64,000 bases of DNA from Pseudoxanthomonas suwonensis (GCF_000972865.1 NZ_CP011144.1:558001-622000); one strand, 5' to 3'. Positions 46,276-56,194 are shown, counted from the first letter of the stretch. Program-made: numbers and translations. The notes: generated by a model from the letters alone, not told the origin.

Positions 46276-47889
46276 TCACCACGGCGCCAGCGACCAGCCC
46301 TCGCCGCCAGCCTGCAGGCGCGTATCCAGGCGCAACCGGTCGAGGAAACCGTCGTCGTGCGATACCACCGCCAGCGCGCCGGGATAGGCGCACAGCATCC
46401 GCTCGAGCGCCTCCTTCGAGGCCAGGTCGAGATGGTTGTCCGGCTCGTCCAGCAGCAGCAGTTGCGGCGGCTCGGCGGCATGGAGCACGCATGCCAGCGC
46501 AGCCTTCAGCCGCTCGCCGCCGCTCAGGGCGGCGGCCGGGACCGCGATCCGCGATGCGTCCAGCCCCAACTGCGCCAGCCACATGCGCAGCGTGGCCTCG
46601 TCGATGCCCGGCGCGGCCAGGCGCAACGACGCCAGCACGGTGGCCTGCGCCGGCAGTATCGACAGGGTCTGGTCGAGCAACGCCACCGGCACGCGCACGC
46701 GGCGTTGGCCGCGCACCGGCGGCATCTGCCCGGCCAGTACCCGCAGCAGGGTCGACTTGCCGCTGCCGTTGTCGCCAACCACGCCGATCCGCTGCGTGCC
46801 GGACACGGCCAGCGACAGCCGGCCCGCAGCCCGCGGCGCGAACGGCAGCTCGACGTCCTCCAGTTCAGCCACGCGCCGTTGCGTCGCCGTCGCCGGCAGC
46901 GGCGCGAACATCGCCACCGGCGCCTCGTCGACGACGCGGGCGGCCGCCTCGCGCACCTGCCGCTCGGCCTGGTCGCCGGCCTGCTGCCGCAGCAGCGTGC
47001 GGCGGCCGGCCGACTGCTCGCTGCGTTGTTGCTGGCGGTCGAGCAGGATCGCGGCCTGGTTGGCGTCGCGGCGCTGGCGGCGGTCGCGCGACTGGCGGCG
47101 CTGCTCGCGCTCGTGCTGCAGCGCCAGTTCGCGGCGCAGGCGCGCCCGCTCGGCGCGGGCATGGGCCAGGTCGCGCTGCGCGGCGGCGCCCTCGCGCTCG
47201 CGCTGCTCCAGGAATTCCCCGTAGCCGCCGCCGTGGCTGCGCAGGCCGGCCGGCGTCAGTTCGACGATGCGCGCCATCGCCTGCAGCAGCGGGCGCTCGT
47301 GGCTGACCACCAGCAGCCCGCGCCGCCACTGCCGCAACTGCGCCAGCAGGCGCTGGCGCGCGCCACGGTCGAGGTGGTTGCCGGGTTCGTCGAGGATCAG
47401 GAAATCGGCCTGCGACAGCCAGGCGCCGGCCAGCGCCACGCGCATCGCTTCGCCGCCGCTGAGCCGCGTCGCCGGCGTATCCGGATCGATGCCGCGCAGG
47501 CCCTGTGCGTGCAGTGCCTCCTGCAGCTCGCCACGCAGGGTCCAGCGCTCGCCGACCCGTTCGAAATCGGCCGGATCGCAGCCGCCGGCCTCGATCCGCG
47601 CCAGCGCGGCGAGTACCTCACCGAGACCGGCCAGATCGGCGACGCTGTCGCCCGCGGCCGGCACGACCTGCTGCGGCAGGAAGTGCACGCGCCCGCTGCG
47701 CACGCAGCGCCCGGCCGTGGGCACGAGCCGTCCGGCCAGGATCCGCGCCAGCACGCTCTTGCCCACACCGTTGCGTCCGACCAGCGCGGTCGGCCGCGCA
47801 TCGAAGCGTTCGTGGAGATCGGAAAACAGGGTCCGGCCGTCGGCCAGGACCTGGGTGACGCCTTCCAGCGCCAGGGAAGGATGCGGCAT
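46276..47889 (-). CDS. ABC-F family ATPase
   Basis: 537 residues, two ABC domains without membrane part. Walker A motifs GRNGVGKS and GDNGSGKS, signature motifs [10 protein letters not shown] and [10 protein letters not shown], Walker [12 protein letters not shown] and [13 protein letters not shown] long Arg/Gln-rich linker (about 230-300) joins the two domains. ABC-F proteins act on ribosomes, either as translation factors or for antibiotic resistance; the sequence here does not distinguish them. It lies 121 bases upstream of rlmKL on the same strand. Confidence 0.9.
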   Translation of the reverse strand: MPHPSLALEGVTQVLADGRTLFSDLHERFDARPTALVGRNGVGKSVLARILAGRLVPTAGRCVRSGRVHFLPQQVVPAAGDSVADLAGLGEVLAALARIEAGGCDPADFERVGERWTLRGELQEALHAQGLRGIDPDTPATRLSGGEAMRVALAGAWLSQADFLILDEPGNHLDRGARQRLLAQLRQWRRGLLVVSHERPLLQAMARIVELTPAGLRSHGGGYGEFLEQREREGAAAQRDLAHARAERARLRRELALQHEREQRRQSRDRRQRRDANQAAILLDRQQQRSEQSAGRRTLLRQQAGDQAERQVREAAARVVDEAPVAMFAPLPATATQRRVAELEDVELPFAPRAAGRLSLAVSGTQRIGVVGDNGSGKSTLLRVLAGQMPPVRGQRRVRVPVALLDQTLSILPAQATVLASLRLAAPGIDEATLRMWLAQLGLDASRIAVPAAALSGGERLKAALACVLHAAEPPQLLLLDEPDNHLDLASKEALERMLCAYPGALAVVSHDDGFLDRLRLDTRLQAGGEGWSLAPW

Positions 47890-48070
47890 GTGCGCTCCGG
47901 TGTGATGCCAGGAAACTCCAGCCGGCCACGGGGGCGGCGGAGACTCGGGCCGTCGGCGACGGCGGCATCAGTGGCGCATCGTGCGCATCCTCCAGCAGGA
48001 ACGATCGGGGCGGCCATGCTAACCCGCCACGCAGGCGCCAGGCTGAATCCGGTGCGACCGCCAGGCGGCG

Positions 48071-48601
48071 CTAGAGCGATTCGAGCAGCCCGGCGAAGGC
48101 GCGCGCGGTGGCGTCCACGTGCCCGGTCAGGCGGTGGCTGTCGTCGAGCAGCAGCAGCTGCGCCGAGCGCGTGCGCGCCCAGGCGATGACTTCCGCCGCC
48201 GGGATCAGTTCGTCGTGCCAGGCGTGCACGACCGACGTCGGCACCGGCGCCGCGTCCAGTACCGGCATCGGCCCCATCGTGGTCGGCGGCACCATCAGGA
48301 ACAGCGCGCGGGTCGGCACCTGCAGCGACGCGATCGCGGAGATGTAGGCGCCCAGGCTGGAGCCGGCCAGCACCACCGGGCCGCCGCGCGTGGCCGCGTC
48401 CCCGGCGATGCCCAGCAGACGCTGCAGGCGCGCCGGCACATCGCCCACGGAACTGATCTCGCGGCGCGCGTCCAGGTCGGTGTAGTCCGGACGTTCGGTG
48501 GTCCAGCCCAGCGCCTCGGCGGCCTGCGCCAGCGCGGTGACCTTGGTCGCGTCCGGACCGCTCTCGAAGCCGTGCGACAGGATGCAGTGGCCGCGGCTCA
48601 C
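48071..48601 (-). CDS. Small serine hydrolase (RBBP9/YqiA-like)
   Basis: 176 residues from GTG 48601, which overlaps the TGA of the preceding MOSC gene by 4 bases (GTGA) and has GGAGG nearby. The protein starts directly in the first strand (SRGHCILSHGFESGP), has the nucleophile elbow LAGSSLGAYISA (Ser), an Asp in VHAWHDELIP and a His in DDSHRL. No signal peptide. Cytosolic esterase-like enzymes of this kind have unclear substrates. Translational coupling to the MOSC gene is evident. Confidence 0.85.
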   Translation of the reverse strand: MSRGHCILSHGFESGPDATKVTALAQAAEALGWTTERPDYTDLDARREISSVGDVPARLQRLLGIAGDAATRGGPVVLAGSSLGAYISAIASLQVPTRALFLMVPPTTMGPMPVLDAAPVPTSVVHAWHDELIPAAEVIAWARTRSAQLLLLDDSHRLTGHVDATARAFAGLLESL

Positions 48602-49089
48602 AGCGCCTCCACCGCATCGCCGACGCGCACCGTCCCGCCCTCGACGATGCGCGCGCACAGGCCGCCGTGGCCGCGCATCGCGTTGAAGCCGCCAGGACCG
48701 AGCGCGTCCTCCATCCGCGAACACGGATCGCAGGATTCGGTGCCTTCCAGGACCATGTCACCGACGCGGAAACGGCGGCCCTTCAGCGCGACCAGCGGGA
48801 TACCGGACACCACCAGGTTGCGGCGCAGCGTGGCCGGCGCGACCTGCGCGTGGCCGGCCAGGGCGGCGATCACCGGCAGGTGCTCGGCCTGGATCAGGGT
48901 CACCCCGCGCTTGCCGCTGCCGCCCTGGTAGCGGTCGCCGGCCAGGCCTGCGCCGGTGGCGGCCTCGGCGCGATCGACCTCGACCATGGCCACGTCGCGC
49001 GCCGGGCGCAGCCCGATCCACTCGACCCGGCCGCCGCGCGGCAGGGTCGCCATCAGTTTTCCGAGCGGGCTTTGCGGGTCCGGTTGCAT
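48598..49089 (-). CDS. MOSC-domain protein
   Basis: 163 residues. The MOSC (molybdenum-cofactor sulfurase C-terminal) fold is recognisable from GLAGDRYQGGSGKRGVTLIQAEHLP, LRRNLVVSG, and the Cys-containing C-terminal part TESCDPCSRMEDAL with the family Cys. Stand-alone MOSC proteins are thought to carry sulfur or bind Moco. It precedes the small hydrolase with overlapping codons and is divergent from the amidase gene. Confidence 0.88.
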   Translation of the reverse strand: MQPDPQSPLGKLMATLPRGGRVEWIGLRPARDVAMVEVDRAEAATGAGLAGDRYQGGSGKRGVTLIQAEHLPVIAALAGHAQVAPATLRRNLVVSGIPLVALKGRRFRVGDMVLEGTESCDPCSRMEDALGPGGFNAMRGHGGLCARIVEGGTVRVGDAVEAL

Positions 49090-49113
49090 GCGCGAATGCT
49101 AGCATCCCGACCC

Positions 49114-49683
49114 ATGCCGACCCCGTCCTCGCCCGCCATCGTCGACGCGCCGTTGCCCTACGTGGACCAGCTCGAACGACGGCCGCTGGCACAGGTGGAC
49201 CTGGTCGTCGTGCACTGCACTGAACTGCCCGACCTGGCCACCGCGCGCGCCTACGGCGAGCGCGTGCTCTACGCCAGCGGCACCGGCAACAGCGGCCACT
49301 ACTACGTCGACCGCGACGGCACGGTGCTGCGCTACGTGCCCGACGACCGCACCGCGCACCACGTGCGCGGCTGCAACACGCGCGCCATCGGCATCGAACT
49401 GGTGAACAGCGGGCGCTTCCCGCACTGGCTGGATTCGCGCCACCAGGCGATGGACGAGGCCTATCCCGACGCGCAGATCGACGCGCTGGTCGCGCTACTG
49501 CGGCACCTGGCCGTCCGGCTGCCCGCGCTGCGCCACATCGCCGGCCACGAGGACCTGGATCGCGAGCAGGTGCCGGCCAGCGACGATCCGTCCGTGCGGG
49601 TCCAACGCAAGCTGGACCCGGGCCCGCTGTTCCCGTGGCCGCGCGTGCTGGCCCAGGTCCCCCTGCAGCGCCTGCCCTTGTAG
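49114..49683 (+). CDS. N-acetylmuramoyl-L-alanine amidase, AmpD/amidase_2 type
   Basis: 189 residues from ATG 49114. Zinc-amidase (amidase_2) domain: His in DLVVVHCTELP, His in RTAHHVRGCNTRAIGIELVNSG and the last ligand region in RHIAGHEDLDREQV. It cleaves the amide bond between muramic acid and L-Ala in cell-wall fragments, probably 1,6-anhydro muropeptides in the cytoplasm, since no signal peptide is visible. The stop TAG (49681) is formed within the first base pairs of the adjacent tandem repeat. Confidence 0.9.
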   Translation: MPTPSSPAIVDAPLPYVDQLERRPLAQVDLVVVHCTELPDLATARAYGERVLYASGTGNSGHYYVDRDGTVLRYVPDDRTAHHVRGCNTRAIGIELVNSGRFPHWLDSRHQAMDEAYPDAQIDALVALLRHLAVRLPALRHIAGHEDLDREQVPASDDPSVRVQRKLDPGPLFPWPRVLAQVPLQRLPL

Positions 49684-50138
49684 GAGCCGGGTTCAGCCGG
49701 CGACACGACGACCGGGGCACAGGCGACGCCCTCGTGTTTCCGACGCCCGTGTCGCCGACTGAAGTCAGCTCCTACAAGATGGCGGCCGCGCCCCTGCCGT
49801 TGTAGGAGCCGGGTTCAGCCGGCGACACGACGACCTGGCACGGGCGACTCCCTCGTAGTTCCGACGCCCGTGTCGCCGACTGAAGTCAGCTCCTACAAGA
49901 TGGCGGCCGCGCCCTGCCGTTGTAGGAGCCGGGTTCAGCCGGCGACACGACGAGCTGGCACAGGCGACTCCCTCGTAGTTCCGACGCCCGTGTCGCCGAC
50001 TGAAGTCGGCTCCTACAAGATGGCGGCCGCGCCCCTGCCGTTGCAGGAGCCGGGTTCAGCCGGCGACACGACGACCTGGCACAGGCGACTCCCTCGCAGT
50101 TCCGACGCCCGTGTCGCCGACTGAAGTCGGCTCCTACA
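49679..50138. repeat. Tandem array of four GTAG-type long hairpin repeats
   Basis: Four copies start at 49679, 49800, 49920 and 50041, about 120 bases apart. Each runs from TTGTAGGAGCCGGGTTCAGCC through GGCGACACGACG to GACGCCCGTGTCGCCGACTG and AAGTCAGCTCCTACA, i.e. a long imperfect hairpin of about 97 bases. The 23-24-base spacers (AAGATGGCGGCCGCGCCCCTG) are also nearly identical, so the unit was amplified as one block. Confidence 0.92.
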
Positions 50139-50211
50139 GGAAGCCGCCGGCCACACAGGGCGCAGGCGGTCCCATCGGTGCACGCCGGACAGTTCCTCAC
50201 CCCCGCGCCGG

Positions 50212-50217
50212 TATAAT
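50212..50217 (+). promoter_or_regulatory. -10 box TATAAT before tesB
   Basis: GGTATAATCGCC contains a perfect -10 hexamer 20 bases before the tesB ATG (50238). A weak -35 may be in GGACAG/TTCCTC upstream; spacing is not ideal. It lies just beyond the repeat array. Confidence 0.6.
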
Positions 50218-50237
50218 CGCCGCCTTTCCCGCACCGC

Positions 50238-51161
50238 ATGGTTCCGCCCTTGTCCCCCGCCCTCGGCCCCGTGGCTTCCGAACTGATCGACCTGCTCGCC
50301 CTGGAGCGGCTGGAGGACAACCTGTTCCGCGGCCAGAGCCGTGACATCGGCACCAAGTACGTGTTCGGCGGGCAGGTGCTGGGGCAGGCGCTGGCCGCCG
50401 CCCAGGCCACCATCGACAACGGCCGCCACGCCCACTCGCTGCACGCCTACTTCCTGCGCGCCGGCGACATCGACCACCCGATCGTCTACGACGTCGACCG
50501 CACCCGCGACGGTGGCAGTTTCTCGGTGCGCCGGGTCACCGCGATCCAGCACGGCAAGGTGATCTTCTTCTGCGCCGCCTCGTTCCAGGACCACGAGCCC
50601 GGCGCCGAGCACCAGCTGACCATGCCCGAGGTGCCGCAGCCGGAGGACATCGCCCCGGCCGCGCCGGTGCCGCCGGAGGTGATGGCGACGCTGCCGACGA
50701 AGGTCCAGCGCTGGCTCTCGCGCGGCGGCCCGTTCGAATTCCGCCACGTGTATCCGCGCGACGAGCTCAACCCGCCCAAGCGCCCGCCCTACCAGCAGGT
50801 CTGGTTCCGCCTGCGCGAACCCGTCGGCGAGATCCCGGCCGAACTGCACCAGGCCCTGCTCGCCTACGCCTCCGACTTCCACCTGCTGGGCACGGCGACC
50901 TTCCCGCACGGGATCAGCTACTACCAGCCGAACGTGCAGATGGCCTCGCTCGACCACGCACTGTGGTTCCACCGCCCGTTCCGCGCCGACGAGTGGCTGC
51001 TGTACTCGCTCGACAGCCCCAGTAGCCAGGGCTCGCGCGGCCTGGCCCGCGGCCAGGTGTTCGACCGCGCCGGCCGGCTGGTGGCCAGTACCGCGCAGGA
51101 AGGCCTGATCCGGGTAGTGCCCGATCCGGGCAGCGCGCGGCTGGTCCCGGCGCAGGACTGA
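50238..51161 (+). CDS. tesB: Acyl-CoA thioesterase II
   Basis: 307 residues. Double hot-dog fold: N-terminal half YVFGGQVLGQALAAAQATI and HSLHAYFLRAGDID, C-terminal half SFTLS-like HLLGTATFPHGISYYQPNVQMASLDHALWFHRPF with the Asp region, and QEGLIR with the Gln near the end, as in the Asp/Thr/Gln active site of TesB. It releases fatty acids from acyl-CoA. The start at ATG 50238 follows closely on the -10 box, so the leader is very short. Confidence 0.95.
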   Translation: MVPPLSPALGPVASELIDLLALERLEDNLFRGQSRDIGTKYVFGGQVLGQALAAAQATIDNGRHAHSLHAYFLRAGDIDHPIVYDVDRTRDGGSFSVRRVTAIQHGKVIFFCAASFQDHEPGAEHQLTMPEVPQPEDIAPAAPVPPEVMATLPTKVQRWLSRGGPFEFRHVYPRDELNPPKRPPYQQVWFRLREPVGEIPAELHQALLAYASDFHLLGTATFPHGISYYQPNVQMASLDHALWFHRPFRADEWLLYSLDSPSSQGSRGLARGQVFDRAGRLVASTAQEGLIRVVPDPGSARLVPAQD

Positions 51162-51163
51162 CC

Positions 51164-51691
51164 ATGCGCCAGGTATTCACCAGCCAGCGTCTGGAAACCG
51201 TCGAAGGCGTCGCCAAGCTGCTCGAGGACGCCGGCATCCCGGTGCACATCAGCCAGCCGCGCTCCTATCGCAGCAAGCGCCGTGGGCAGTTCAGCTACTC
51301 CGAACCGACCCCGGCCAACCAGCAGCCGGGGGTCTGGGTGCGCCACCCCGAAGACCAGCCGCGCGCGCGCGAACTGCTGCGCGAGGCCGGCCTGCTGGCG
51401 ACCACGCGCTCGTACTCGGGCGCGTCGCAGACGGTCACCGAGCTCCCCCCCTCGCGTTTCGAGGAAGGCGGCGGCAGCCGCTGGGCCTGGCGCGTGCGCA
51501 TCGGCCTGCTGCTGGTGATCGCGGCGGTGGTGGTGTTCATCTGGATGGGCCGGCAGCCGAAGCCGGCCGCGGTGCCGGTCACGCCTGCGACCGAGCAGGC
51601 GCCGACGCAGGAGAAAGTCGGCGACGACGAAGAAGAGATCCGCGTGCGCATCTCCCCGCCGCCGCCGCCGCCGGCCGACCAGGCGCCGTAG
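51164..51691 (+). CDS. DUF2007-domain membrane protein
   Basis: 175 residues, starting 3 bases after the tesB stop. Residues 1-80 form a DUF2007-type ferredoxin-like domain (MRQVFTSQRLETVEGVAKLLEDAGI, with VWVRHPEDQPRARELLREAG). One membrane helix at about 108-128 (IGLLLVIAAVVVFIWMG) separates it from a Pro/Glu-rich C-terminal tail that ends PPPPPPADQAP. In xanthomonads this gene is known as a pathogenicity-like signal protein. Probably co-transcribed with tesB. Confidence 0.8.
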   Translation: MRQVFTSQRLETVEGVAKLLEDAGIPVHISQPRSYRSKRRGQFSYSEPTPANQQPGVWVRHPEDQPRARELLREAGLLATTRSYSGASQTVTELPPSRFEEGGGSRWAWRVRIGLLLVIAAVVVFIWMGRQPKPAAVPVTPATEQAPTQEKVGDDEEEIRVRISPPPPPPADQAP

Positions 51692-51782
51692 CTGGGGCCG
51701 CTGGGACATCCACTCCCCAACTTCGCAGGGGTGCCGCAGCCAAACCCGGCTTCTGCAACCACCGCGGCGCCGCGCTTTTCCA

Positions 51783-51877
51783 TGTAGGAGCGGGCATGAC
51801 CGCGACGCGACGACGGTGGCACAGGCGACGCCCTCGTGGTTCCGACGCCCGTGTCGCGGTCATGCCCGCTCCTACAA
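51783..51877. repeat. GTAG-type long hairpin repeat
   Basis: TGTAGGAGCGGGCATGACCG with GCGACG inside, through GTGTCGCGGTCATGCCCGC to TCCTACA. This copy has the fully paired 'GCGGGCATGACCGCGAC' arm of about 20 bases. Confidence 0.85.
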
Positions 51878-51980
51878 ACATCGGGTCGTTCGCAGGGCGT
51901 GGCGTTTCCCATCTGCTTTCAGCACTTCGCTTCACTGCGCGGGAGCCGGGCAAGCCCGACTCCCGCCAGCACGTTGCCGG

Positions 51981-52577
51981 TCACTTCGCCGCGGCGTCCG
52001 CCGCCGGGCCACGGCCCCAGCCCCCGTGCTTGCGGCCCTCGGCCGCGCGCTTGGCATGCGCGGCGTCGTACTCGGCCTTGCTCAGGTTGCCGTCGTTGTT
52101 GCTGTCGGCCGCCTTGAACCACGCGTCCCGGCGCTGCTTCGCCGCCTGCTCGCGGTCGGCGCGGTCGACGTAGCCGTCCTGGTTCACATCGAGCTTCGCG
52201 AAGCGCTCGGCGAACTTCGGATCGGCGGCGGCTTCGGCCTGGCTGATGCGGCCGTCGTTGTCCTTGTCGAGCGCGGCGAACGGATGGCCGCCGCGATGCT
52301 TGCCCTTGCCGCCGTGCGCGCGGCGCGGCATCTCGCTGCGGTCGAGCTTGCCGTCCTGGTTCTTGTCGAGGGTGTCGAACTGCGCGGCCAGGCGCGGATG
52401 CGCGGCCGCTTCGCTGCGGTCGATCACGCCGTCCCGGTTGGCATCCAGCGGCGCGCGCGCGGCGCTCGGGCCAGCCGCAGGCGCGGCAGCCGTGGCCGGG
52501 GCGTCCGACTGCGCCAGGGCGGCCCCGGCGGTGACGGCCAGCAACGCGGCGGCGATCAGGAATGGGGTCTTTTTCAC
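51981..52577 (-). CDS. Exported EF-hand calcium-binding protein
   Basis: 198 residues if the GTG at 52577 (GGAG 6 bases upstream) is used; ATG 52583 is an alternative two codons earlier. Signal peptide [23 protein letters not shown]. Five EF-hand loops are visible: [48 protein letters not shown] (last position Asp rather than Glu) and [12 protein letters not shown], separated by short His/Lys-rich segments ([15 protein letters not shown]). The likely location is the periplasm. Possible roles are calcium buffering or signalling. Confidence 0.88.
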   Translation of the reverse strand: MKKTPFLIAAALLAVTAGAALAQSDAPATAAAPAAGPSAARAPLDANRDGVIDRSEAAAHPRLAAQFDTLDKNQDGKLDRSEMPRRAHGGKGKHRGGHPFAALDKDNDGRISQAEAAADPKFAERFAKLDVNQDGYVDRADREQAAKQRRDAWFKAADSNNDGNLSKAEYDAAHAKRAAEGRKHGGWGRGPAADAAAK

Positions 52578-52764
52578 GGGCATCTCCAGAAGTCGTGGAC
52601 TCGATTGGCCACGCAGGGAAAAACGCCGGGCGCCGCCGGCGGTTGACCGGGCCGCGGCACCGTTCAGCTGGCGGCCGGGTCGCGGCACTCGCATCTCCGT
52701 CCTCACGTCGCACCCCATGGGAGCGGGCAGCGGTATGCTGCGGCCATCCGTCGACGGCACCACC

Positions 52765-53502
52765 ATGGGCAACGACTCCTCCCCGACCGACGACCTGCGC
52801 CTGTTCCAGACCGGCGGCCACGCCTGCGGCTACTGGCCCGAGCGCAGCGCGCGCGACCTGGTGCTGGATCCGCGCGACCCGCGCCTGCCCGAGGTCTATC
52901 CGCAGGCGCTGGACTGGGGTTTCCGCCGCTCCGGCGACCTGGTCTACCGCCCGCACTGCGCGCAGTGCCGCGCCTGCGTGGCGGTGCGCATCCCGGTGGC
53001 CGCGTTCGCGCCCGACCGCAGCCAGCGCCGCTGCCTGGCGGGCAATGCCGACATCGAGACCCGGATCGCCCCGGCACGGCGCACCGCCGAGCATTTCGAG
53101 CTGTACCGGCGCTACCTCGGCGCGCGCCACCGCGACGGCGGGATGGACGGCCACGGCGTGGCCGAGTTCGACCAGTTCCTGGTCGGCAGCTGGTCGGACA
53201 CGCGCTTCGTGGAGATGCGCGAACCAGCCGCGCATGGCCCGGGCAGGCTGCTGGCGGTCGCCGTCACCGACCGGGTCGGCAACGGCCTGTCGGCGGTCTA
53301 CACCTTCTACGAGCCGGAGCTGCCGCAGCGCGGGCTGGGCACGCTGGCGATCCTGCAGCAGCTCGAATGGGCCCGCCGCGAACACCTGGACCACCTGTAC
53401 CTGGGCTACTGGATCGACGGCCACGCCAAGATGGACTACAAGCGCCGCTTCCGGCCGCTGGAAGCGTTCGACGGCCGGCGCTGGCGGCGCTTCGCCGCCT
53501 GA
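52765..53502 (+). CDS. bpt: Aspartate/glutamate leucyl-(arginyl-)transferase
   Basis: 245 residues from ATG 52765. Bacterial Ate1/Bpt type enzyme, which adds Leu (or Arg) from tRNA to N-terminal Asp or Glu of proteins and marks them for N-degron degradation. Conserved: the Cys-containing N-domain ([35 protein letters not shown]) and the C-domain ([47 protein letters not shown]). It is divergent from the EF-hand gene with a 180-base gap. Confidence 0.95.
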   Translation: MGNDSSPTDDLRLFQTGGHACGYWPERSARDLVLDPRDPRLPEVYPQALDWGFRRSGDLVYRPHCAQCRACVAVRIPVAAFAPDRSQRRCLAGNADIETRIAPARRTAEHFELYRRYLGARHRDGGMDGHGVAEFDQFLVGSWSDTRFVEMREPAAHGPGRLLAVAVTDRVGNGLSAVYTFYEPELPQRGLGTLAILQQLEWARREHLDHLYLGYWIDGHAKMDYKRRFRPLEAFDGRRWRRFAA

Positions 53503-53563
53503 GCATGCGGCAGCGACGAAGGAAGGACGCAGCGGCGTCATCGGCGCATGCCAGAATCGGCGC

Positions 53564-54784
53564 ATGCCTACGTTCACCCGCCTCCTGCCTTCGGCCCTGC
53601 TCCTGACCATGCTCTGCGCCTGCGCCAGTTCCCCGGCCGCGGACGACGCGGCAGCGGATACCCCGCCTGCGACCACCCTGCGCGTGGCCACCTACAACGT
53701 CTCGCTCTACGACGAGCAGGCCGGCGGCCTGGTGCGGCGGCTGCAGGCCGGCGACGACGGCGCGCGCAAGGTCGCCGCGGTGCTGCAGCAGGTGCGCCCG
53801 GACCTGGTGCTGCTCAACGAATTCGACTACGACGCGGCCGGCATGGCGGCCGACCTGTTCCAGCGTGACTACCTCGAACGGCCGCAGCCCGGCGGCGGCG
53901 AGGCACTGCACTACCCGTACCGCTACTTCGCCGAGGTCAACACCGGCGTGCCCAGCGGCCTGGACCTGGACCGCAACGGCACGGTGGGCGGCGTAGGCCG
54001 CGACCGCGGCAACGACGCCTGGGGCTACGGCCTGCACCCGGGCCAGTACGGGATGCTGGTGCTGTCGAAGCATCCGATCGACGAAGAGCAGGTGCGCAGC
54101 TTCCGCCTGCTGCGCTGGTCGGCGATGCCGGATGCGCGGCGGCCGCTCGATCCGGCCACCGGCAAGCCGTGGCACGACGACGCGGTGTGGCAGCAGCTGC
54201 GGCTGTCGTCCAAGTCGCACTGGGACGTGCCGGTGCGCACGCCCGGCGGCACCGTGCACTTCCTGGTCTCGCACCCGACCCCGCCGGTGTTCGACGGCCC
54301 GGAGGACCGCAACGGCGCGCGCAACGCCGACGAGATCCGGTTGTGGCAGGAGTACATCTCGTCCGCAGCCGGCGACTGGCTGTGCGACGACGACGGGCGT
54401 TGCGGCGGCCTGGATGCCGATGCGCGCTTCGTGATCGCCGGCGACCTCAACAACGACCCGGTCGACGGCGACGGGCGCCACGAGGCGATCCTCGAACTGC
54501 TGGAGCACCCGCGCGTGCTGCGCATGGCCACGCCGGCGTCGGAGGGCGGTGCGGAAACCGCGCGCGCGTATGCGGCCCAGGGCCTGGTGCGGCGCGGTGC
54601 GCCCGGGCACGTCACCGGCGATTTCGGTCCGCGCACCGGGGCGATGCGGCTGGACTACGTGCTGCCGTCGACCGGCTTCGGGCTACGCGGCAGCGGCGTG
54701 TTCTGGCCGCCGTCCGCCGACCCGGCCGCCGCCATCGCCGACGGCAGCGACCACCACCTGGTCTGGGTCGACCTGGCGCCGTAG
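53564..54784 (+). CDS. Endonuclease/exonuclease/phosphatase-family lipoprotein
   Basis: 406 residues from ATG 53564. Lipoprotein leader with MLCAC (Cys near residue 18-20), followed by a Ala/Asp-rich linker and the EEP core: LRVATYNVSLYDEQ, LVLLNEFDYDAAG (metal Glu), KHPI, SHPTPP, FVIAGDLNNDP and DGSDHHLVWVDL (final His). Its substrate is not evident; family members cleave nucleic acids or phosphodiesters/phospholipids. Probably an anchored extracytoplasmic enzyme. The next convergent gene is purT. Confidence 0.9.
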   Translation: MPTFTRLLPSALLLTMLCACASSPAADDAAADTPPATTLRVATYNVSLYDEQAGGLVRRLQAGDDGARKVAAVLQQVRPDLVLLNEFDYDAAGMAADLFQRDYLERPQPGGGEALHYPYRYFAEVNTGVPSGLDLDRNGTVGGVGRDRGNDAWGYGLHPGQYGMLVLSKHPIDEEQVRSFRLLRWSAMPDARRPLDPATGKPWHDDAVWQQLRLSSKSHWDVPVRTPGGTVHFLVSHPTPPVFDGPEDRNGARNADEIRLWQEYISSAAGDWLCDDDGRCGGLDADARFVIAGDLNNDPVDGDGRHEAILELLEHPRVLRMATPASEGGAETARAYAAQGLVRRGAPGHVTGDFGPRTGAMRLDYVLPSTGFGLRGSGVFWPPSADPAAAIADGSDHHLVWVDLAP

Positions 54785-54804
54785 CGGCGCCGCTCCTCGC
54801 TTCT

Positions 54805-54902
54805 TGTAGGAGCCGGATTCATCCGGCGACCCGACGTCGTCGGCACAGGCGACGCCCTCGTATTCCCGACGCCCGTGTCGCCGACTGAAGTCGGCTCCTA
54901 CA
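54805..54902. repeat. GTAG-type long hairpin repeat
   Basis: TTGTAGGAGCCGGATTCATCC to GACTGAAGTCGGCTCCTACA, with the inner GGCACAGGCGACGCCCTCG and CGACGCCCGTGTCGCC segments shared with the array at 49679. Located between the EEP lipoprotein and purT stops. Confidence 0.85.
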
Positions 54903-54920
54903 GGGAAAGCAGCCGGCGGG

Positions 54921-56111
54921 TCAGTCGATCCGTACGTCGATTCCGATCGCCGCGGCCGCCTCGCGGGCGATGGCGCGGGCCGCGTCGATGCCGTCGGCGC
55001 GCGCCAGGGTCACGCCGACCCGGCGGTGGCCTTCCACCTTGGGCTTGCCGAACAGGCGCAGCGCGGTGTCCGGCGCCTGCAGCGCCGCATCCACGTTCGA
55101 GAACACCGGCACGCCATGGCCCTGCGCCAGCAGCGCGCACGAGGCCGACGGGCCGTTCTGGCGGATCGCAGGGATCGGCAGGCCGAGGATCGCGCGCGCA
55201 TGCAACGCGAACTCGCTCAGTTCCTGCGAGATCAGCGTCACCAGGCCGGTATCGTGCGGCCGCGGCGACACCTCCGAGAACCACACCTGGTCGCCCTTCA
55301 CGAACAGCTCCACCCCGAACAGCCCCCAGCCGCCGAGGTCGTCGGTGATCGCGCGGGCGATCGCCTGCGACCGCTCCAGCGCCAGCGGCGACATCGGCTG
55401 CGGCTGCCAGCTCTCGCGGTAGTCGCCGTCGCGCTGCAGGTGGCCAATCGGCTCGCAGAACGAAGTGCCGCCGGCGTGGCGCACGGTCAGCAGGGTGATC
55501 TCGTAGTCGAAGTCGACGAAGCCCTCGACGATGCAGCGGCCGGCGCCGGCGCGGCCGCCGGTCTGCGCGTACTCCCAGGCCGCGTCGATCTCCTCGGGCG
55601 CGCGCACCGTGCTCTGGCCCTTGCCCGAGGACGACATCACCGGCTTGACCACGCACGGCAGGCCGACCGCGGCGATCGCGGCGCGGTATTCCTCGAGGGT
55701 GTCGACGAAGTGGTACGGCGAGGTCGGCAGGCCCAGGGTCTCGGCGGCCAGGCGGCGGATGCCCTCGCGGTCCATGGTCAGGCGCGCGGCGCGCGCGGTC
55801 GGGATCACCTTCTGCCCGTGCTCCTGCTCCAGCTGGATCAGGGTCTCGGTGTGGATCGCCTCGATTTCCGGGACGATCAGGTCGGGCTGCTCCAGCGCGA
55901 CCAGCTCGCGCAGGGCGAAGGTGTCGAGCATGTCCAGCACGTGGCTGCGGTGGGCGACCTGCATCGCCGGGGCGTCGGCGTAGCGGTCGGCGGCGACCAC
56001 TTCCACGCCCAGCCGCTGCAGTTCGATGGCGACCTCCTTGCCCAGTTCGCCCGAGCCCAGCAGCAGGACGCGGGTGGCGTGGGGGGACAGCGGGGTTCCG
56101 ATACGGACCAT
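54921..56111 (-). CDS. purT: Formate-dependent phosphoribosylglycinamide formyltransferase
   Basis: 396 residues from ATG 56111, full length. ATP-grasp enzyme of purine synthesis that makes FGAR from GAR, formate and ATP. Present: N-terminal [20 protein letters not shown], the ATP-grasp core [38 protein letters not shown] and the C-terminal [17 protein letters not shown]. The gene is divergent from the SPFH operon. It stands alone, as expected for purT. Confidence 0.97.
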   Translation of the reverse strand: MVRIGTPLSPHATRVLLLGSGELGKEVAIELQRLGVEVVAADRYADAPAMQVAHRSHVLDMLDTFALRELVALEQPDLIVPEIEAIHTETLIQLEQEHGQKVIPTARAARLTMDREGIRRLAAETLGLPTSPYHFVDTLEEYRAAIAAVGLPCVVKPVMSSSGKGQSTVRAPEEIDAAWEYAQTGGRAGAGRCIVEGFVDFDYEITLLTVRHAGGTSFCEPIGHLQRDGDYRESWQPQPMSPLALERSQAIARAITDDLGGWGLFGVELFVKGDQVWFSEVSPRPHDTGLVTLISQELSEFALHARAILGLPIPAIRQNGPSASCALLAQGHGVPVFSNVDAALQAPDTALRLFGKPKVEGHRRVGVTLARADGIDAARAIAREAAAAIGIDVRID

Positions 56112-56194
56112 GGTCGGCAAAGAGGCTGGTGGAAGGCCGCACAGTTTAACGGCCCCCACTTTCCGGCCCGATGACGGCGCCGCAGCCGGGGCCG

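Noticed and set aside
43800..48189. Two plus-strand open frames of over 1100 codons opposite rlmKL and the ABC-F gene
   Set aside because: The translations are low-complexity His/Arg/Gln/Pro mixtures without domains, while the opposite strand encodes clear RlmKL and ABC-F motifs.
49679..50138. CRISPR array
   Set aside because: The repeats are about 97 bases long with spacers that are identical to each other, the reverse of a CRISPR layout, and there are no cas genes. The structure is a tandem amplification of hairpin elements.
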